DNA of 64,000 nucleotides from Cristatella mucedo (lineage: Eukaryota > Bryozoa > Phylactolaemata > Cristatellidae). Both the position numbers and the translations under genes were made by a program. The stretch spans positions 930,001 through 994,000 of the forward strand of contig WPIO01000120.1 in NCBI GenBank assembly GCA_009760855.2, written 5' to 3'. Shown piece after piece: positions 59,325 through 64,000 of this stretch. The first letter of the stretch is position 1; the number at the start of each line of letters is the position of its first letter. A model generated the notes under the pieces. It ran no database searches, was not told the origin of the DNA, and saw only the letters and a program-made list of their open reading frames with translations.

Positions 59325-60645
59325 TATTGATGCACTTGATTAAAGAACCCTGAGAGAACTCAATCTCTTTCTGGGTGCTTTACATTGGCTGAGAAGAGAA
59401 ACGCGGTGGAATTGTGATTAATATCATGGTTGCTAGCCTATATGTGTGACATGGTTAGGGGTGATATGCACATGGTCAGCATGCAAATGTGGTTAGTGAC
59501 AGTATGCACAGCGTCAGCATCCAAAAGCACGTCAAGGACGAATCAAAGGGACCCCTAAATTCTGTCCTAAATGTGTGTTTTTAAGTTCTTTTTAAATACG
59601 GTCAAATTAGGGGATGTTCCAACTTAAGTCGGCAGTGAGTTCCAGGCTTTGGGGGCATACGAAATAAATGCATGGTCTTCACGGGATTTAAGGTTTGTAC
59701 GAGGTATTGGTGAACTGTTTGATTCCAAAAGCGGGTAGTTCGATACTTGGCCTGGTGGGGGAGTAGATCTGAGAGATAGACTTGAGCCAAATAATGAAGT
59801 TACCTAAACGTGAGCAACAAAACCTTGAAGTCGAAGCATTTGCTTGACTGGGGGATATTGGAGGTCGGCAAAAAAAGTGGTGTCATGTGGGCAACTGCAG
59901 CGCTCACGACAGACCAGCTTGGCTGAATAGTTTTGCACCAGCTGTAATTGCTGGATTACACATGCCGGTAGGCCAGCAAGCAGTAAGTTGCAGAAGTCAA
60001 TACGGGCTGTCACAAATGCATGGACCAACTTCGTCGTGTTATCGGTATTTAAATAAATCCGGATTTTAGCAATGTTATGCAGTTGAAAGTAGGCAGAATA
60101 GAGTGTGGAGCTGATACGGTCGTCTAACGAGAGGTCGATTGGGAACAGGGCTCCCAGATTTCGAGCTGATATAACAGGAGGTATGCTAGCAGAGCCTATT
60201 TTGAGGGTCAGACTTTCCAATTTCCGAATTACACTGGGTTAGCCCATAGCTAGTAAGTTATTTTATCATCGTTTAGATTTAGAAAATTTGCTGCCATCCA
60301 TGTGCTGATGTCATCATAACATGCAGCAAAAGCGTTGAGAGAATTCGAGGTGCTCGAAGGCTGGGAGGGATCAAGGCAAAAGTACCACTGAGTGTTGTAC
60401 TTTTGAGGGAGAGTAAAAACCGTGAAAAGAACCGGACCTAGCATGGAGCCCCGAGGTACCCCCATTTCGGAGGTGCATTACATGATCCTTGTCCACTCAC
60501 GTCGATACTCCGTAGTCTCCCACTGAGATAGCACCTGAACCATTGCAGAGCAGTGCCAGTGATGCCCAGGCAAGATGAGAGGCGCTCTAGAAGAACTTTG
60601 TGATCGACGGCATCAAAAGCTGCGGAAAAGTCGATCTCAACAATC
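59325..60645 (-). mobile_element. L2-like LINE family 1, decayed copy
   Basis: Minus strand: 3' tail from 59325 (cttgattaaagaaccctgag, tttctgggtgctttacattg), then upstream coding pieces SARNLGALFPIDLSLDD, LPACVIQQLQLVQN, AANFLNLNDD and [19 protein letters not shown]. The stretch with YADD has been lost by a deletion between TLP and NTQW. The 5' end, at the FDAVDHKVLL region, is near 60645. Confidence 0.85.
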
Positions 60646-60837
60646 AGAGGATGCTGGGTCTGCTGTACCGCGACAGCTCGCTATTCGGCAGAAGTTGCTG
60701 AGGCTGGAGTAGGGAACCCACTAGTTGCAGGTGCTTGAAGGTCCACGTGCTGGCCATGCGGCCTTGTTCAGTGTCTCCGCAATAAACTGCACCTGCCTGA
60801 ACCATCATGACCTGTGCCCGACTGCCCACACAAATAT

Positions 60838-62478
60838 AGCACTCACAGTAAGGCTTCTACGATGCCTAGATCTGCTCCTACCATGAATAATCAACATCAT
60901 GCATATGTCATTAGCCTCAAGTCTCGCCCCAGCACTTTTCAATAAGGCTTTAGTCAGGTGACTACTCAAGAAAGCAACACTGAACAAAAATAACTGAACC
61001 AAAATGAGCTCCAGTCAGGTTCAAGTCACAGTAAAGAGCCAACACTGTTTTTGGTGTACAGCGGCTTAATTAATGATGCTGGCTTAGGGGAAAGTATCTG
61101 AGCTCGTTCTCCTTGACTATCTTCAGCTTTTGATACAACTAATCACCAAGTCCCTCTTAAGCACCTCTTGTTTCGCAGGAGCATCACTGGCAATAAAAGA
61201 CAATGGTCCAATTTTCGCAGGAAACGAGTATCAATTGAACAAGAGTATTTATTTAAATGGGCAAAGGTCATCACTGAAACCTCTGAAATGTGGTTACCTC
61301 GAGGCTCTGTGCTTGGTTCCGTTCTTTTCACAATCTACGCTCTTCCTCTTGGCTATGCGATTTCCAGCCACAATCTGGGCTTTAATTTCTATGGAGATGA
61401 TATTCGTTGGTACCCTTGCTTTCAATTGTCTATGCCATCGAGCATGTTGAATTCTCTTAACTCAACCGATTAATGTAATGATGACATTTGCTCATGGATG
61501 TTAATAAACTGTCTTAAACTGAATGAAAGTAAAATCAACTTACTATTTATGGGCAAACAAAGTGAGATTCAGGAATTGAGAAGTTTAACAATTTGAATTA
61601 GCTCTTCCATCATATGTCCTATTGAATTTTCATGAAATCTGTGTGTAATTCTCAAAAGAGACATTTCGATGGAGATGAAATACGCTTTGCAGTTAAGCCT
61701 GTCTACTTTCAGCTGTGTTATATTGCTGCAATTTGGGTTTGCTTAGAAAAGAAACCACATGAAAATGTGTGGTTGCATTAATGACCTCTCGTCTATATTT
61801 CGGTACCTCACTGTTTGCTGGTCTGCTGGCCTGTGCAATCTAAGGCTCACCATGAAAACACTGCAGGTCGGCTTGCCTATCATGAGCGCCTCAGTTGACA
61901 CATCACATCACTTCCCATTGACCTTCACTGTCTCCTTGTCAAACAACACATAGACGTTCATTTCACTCACTATTAGGTATCATCGTTCTTCGGCTCCAGC
62001 CTAGCAATCGGTATGCTACCATTCTAAGCTAAGCAACCTGCTGCCAGATTGTATAAGCTGATATCATACAGATACCTCATACGAACCTCAAATTCTTTGG
62101 ATACCATGTCTTTAGTTTGCAGTTTTATTTTCGCTTATAGTATGCTCCCAACGCTTGAAACACACTTAGTACTTGCTTCATGACATTCCTGATATGAACA
62201 CATTAGAAATAAACTAAAAACGCGTTTACGTGAGGCAGCGTTTGGTGGGTCCCTGTGATTCGTTTCTTATGTACTTAAGCTTGCTGATACTGAGCATGCT
62301 ACTATTGACCATATTTTTATGACGACCCTCTCCATGTCACCGCTAACCGCTCTATGCTTGCTGCCATTAAGCATGCAACCACTGAATGTTCGATTGCGCT
62401 TTCTTTGCTGCAAATATGAAGTGCATAGAAAGTGATTGGCTTCTCTGAGGGGGCTATATCGAATGTGCAGTTAATATT
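60838..62478 (+). mobile_element. L2-like LINE family 1, decayed copy
   Basis: Plus strand, from a region matching the codons before SGHVPAPFKKA in the 19745 copy, through FDTTNHQVPL, a degenerate GVPQGS (LPRGSVLGSVLF), NLGFNFYGDD in place of YADD, and a decayed thumb. It reaches the tail (gcatagaaagtgattggctt, ctctgagggggctatatcga) at about 62400-62478. The copy at 59325-60645 points the opposite way, with 190 bases between their 5' ends. Confidence 0.8.
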
Positions 62479-63748
62479 GTTGCGATAATGTTTTTATTGC
62501 CCTGTCGGTAGTGTGCCTTTCCGACCACATGTACCAGCTTCACTGCAAAATTTATTTCTTTTATCCAGAACTTGTGAAAGTTAGTTCCTCCATACAAACG
62601 GCTGGGATGCATGCCCAACGTATCAAGATAAAACCGCCTAATACTTTTTAGCCAAAGGATAATCAGATTTCCCTACGCCTTACCATACTCAAAGTTCCGG
62701 TTGAAATATAGTGTATCTTTGAGAACAGCTTGCTAAACATACGGATAATTGGAAAGTGGTGCTTTAAGAATTAATTTACAATAATTTAGCTAAATTTGAG
62801 GTGGGCGTACGTTTTATCTTAGTATTAGCTACTACATTTACTACAGTTCTACGAAGTCCATTTATATTGTGCACATTACGAGATTACGCGTTACATACTT
62901 GCAGATTTTGAGAGAGTAATAAATGAATTTTACAAGGATGCAAAATAGAAGACGACGAAGAAGCTTGTCCTGTGGTCAAGCTGTCACAGCCCGATTATTA
63001 AACAGTTGCCAGGGGACGACGGCGACTAACACTCATGATGGTTTTCGTGTTTGTGGACGGCAAGAAAACAGCCTTATTTTCTTTGTTTGAAAGCTATTGG
63101 CTTTACATGTATCCCAGCATAGGATCAAGGAAAATTAAATTATATTAGAATACGGAATAATATGCATGTACTAGTAAAGCGGTACGGATTATACCTATTT
63201 AGAATTCATAATAGTTGATGGGGGACACAGTGTGATGATACTATTCAATGAAACATGTGCAAATAAGTTTTACTATTTCCTTTCGTTAGGTATATTAAAT
63301 TAATTATCCAGTCACAATAATTTTATATTCATGATTTCAAATAGGAAACAATGTTTCGGCACTATCACCTTTTATTTAAGAATGTCTGATTTCTATCAAG
63401 TCAATTTCACTGAGTATACTGAGTAACTGCACACTATCGGATACTTAGCCACTAACAAGCAATTATGTTGCATATATAACAAGTAGGTTTAAGGGTATTT
63501 CAGTAACAGGCCAACAATTACCGTCATAAAAAATATGAAATGCCACAGCAAATGTAAAACGAGTTCCTGAATGGATTTTGACAGTTGCAGTGGCTAATAT
63601 AAATCACATTTCTGATAATAAAGTAGTTGATGCACCAAACCTGATAGCATACAATTGAAGTTCAGACGCAAAGATCAAAAAAACTACATGTTTAAAACTA
63701 TGAGACCGAAGCCAGAACACAATAAACAAAAAATTTAGGCTTTCTTAC
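62479..63748. other. Right end of the gene B giant intron
   Basis: AT-rich, nothing recognised. Confidence 0.6.
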
Positions 63749-63973
63749 CAGTTAACGATTAACGCAATAGTTCTTATAAGTAGAACTCGTGACTTGAAAA
63801 CCTGTAGAAGACTAGATTTATCCTTCGCCTCACCCGAAACCGCTTCAGAATCAGAGCACTTGATATTGACTGGCATGGGAACCTTGTTGAATTTGAATGC
63901 ATGACGAAGAACTTCCTGTGCTTCTGATGTCCGTCCTTTTGAAAGTAGCCATCTTGGGGATTCTTTGATTAGC
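63749..63973 (-). CDS. SLC22-type transporter gene B, exon encoding the large cytoplasmic loop
   Basis: Acceptor cttgacag at 63974; donor TG then gtaaga at 63748. It enters and leaves in phase 2 (225 nt). Read from the preceding W, it gives LIKESPRWLLSKGRTSEA, the hallmark SLC22 motif (P/K-E-S-P-R-W-L-x-x-x-G) after TM6. A hydrophilic loop of about 45 residues follows (NIKCSDSEAVSGEAKDK), with Ser/Lys/Glu as in the regulated intracellular loop of the family, then LLQVFKSRVLLIRTIALIVNW. The incoming phase 2 after W matches the outgoing phase 2 of gene A exon 5, so both genes share this intron position. Confidence 0.92.
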
Positions 63974-64000
63974 CTGTCAAGTGAAAGCCAGTTTTCCTGT

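Larger units (their letters stand above)
44031..63748 (-). other. Gene B giant intron (19.7 kb)
   Basis: GT donor (gtaaga at 63748) and AG acceptor (44032-44031), phase 2. The two exons join to give ALIVNWMALSMCYYG, so the assignment is firm. It contains nearly all mobile-element classes of the window, including a complete-length gypsy-like element in the same orientation as the gene. 44031-45980 holds only an (AT)n run (44322-44348) that I can name. Confidence 0.85.

Overview
The window looks like nuclear DNA of an invertebrate animal. It is AT-rich and gene-poor, with small spliced coding exons, long introns and many microsatellites. Retroelements of several animal-type families are present: L2-like LINEs, a second CR1/L2-like LINE, a NeSL/R2-like remnant, a Ty3/gypsy-like LTR element, tRNA-derived SINEs and a hAT fragment. 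I cannot fix the phylum from the sequence.

The only host genes I can support are two SLC22-type (organic cation/anion transporter, MFS) genes, both on the minus strand. Gene A starts at 13994 and runs left through five exons (13849-13994, 10073-10277, 9712-9815, 1869-2023, 568-739). These encode the N-terminal half up to about TM6, and the rest lies beyond the left edge. Gene B enters from the right edge and supplies four exons (63749-63973, 43810-44030, 43546-43733, 43263-43424). These encode the central loop through TM12. All splice phases agree. Gene A uses one GC-AG intron, and gene B has an intron of about 19.7 kb filled with mobile DNA.

Region by region: 1-14 kb is gene A, with introns holding a 19-bp minisatellite, a SINE, a hAT C-terminal fragment and a LINE. 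14-43 kb is intergenic. It holds two SINEs side by side, a long L2-like LINE (19.7-22.2 kb), a tandem duplication with a roughly 4.0-kb unit (21.1-28.6 kb), a nested LINE-in-LINE insertion (28.6-29.7 kb), an apparently twin-primed LINE (31.3-32.1 kb), a LINE with an expanded GA repeat (36-37.6 kb) and more SINEs. 43.2-44.0 kb holds the three last visible exons of gene B. 44-63.7 kb is the big gene B intron, with SINE, LINE and NeSL-like pieces, a 4.1-kb gypsy-like element with two 237-bp LTRs, a perfect 19-bp-arm hairpin and two opposed LINEs.

The most interesting signals are four. The tRNA-SINEs and the L2-like LINE share a 3' stem-loop, which suggests a SINE/LINE partnership. The gypsy-like element carries a canonical A_AAA_AAC -1 frameshift heptamer at its gag/pol overlap. 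A 4-kb tandem duplication has LINE sequence at its borders. A perfect palindrome lies at 57602-57642. Nothing in the window convincingly qualifies as a wholly new system.
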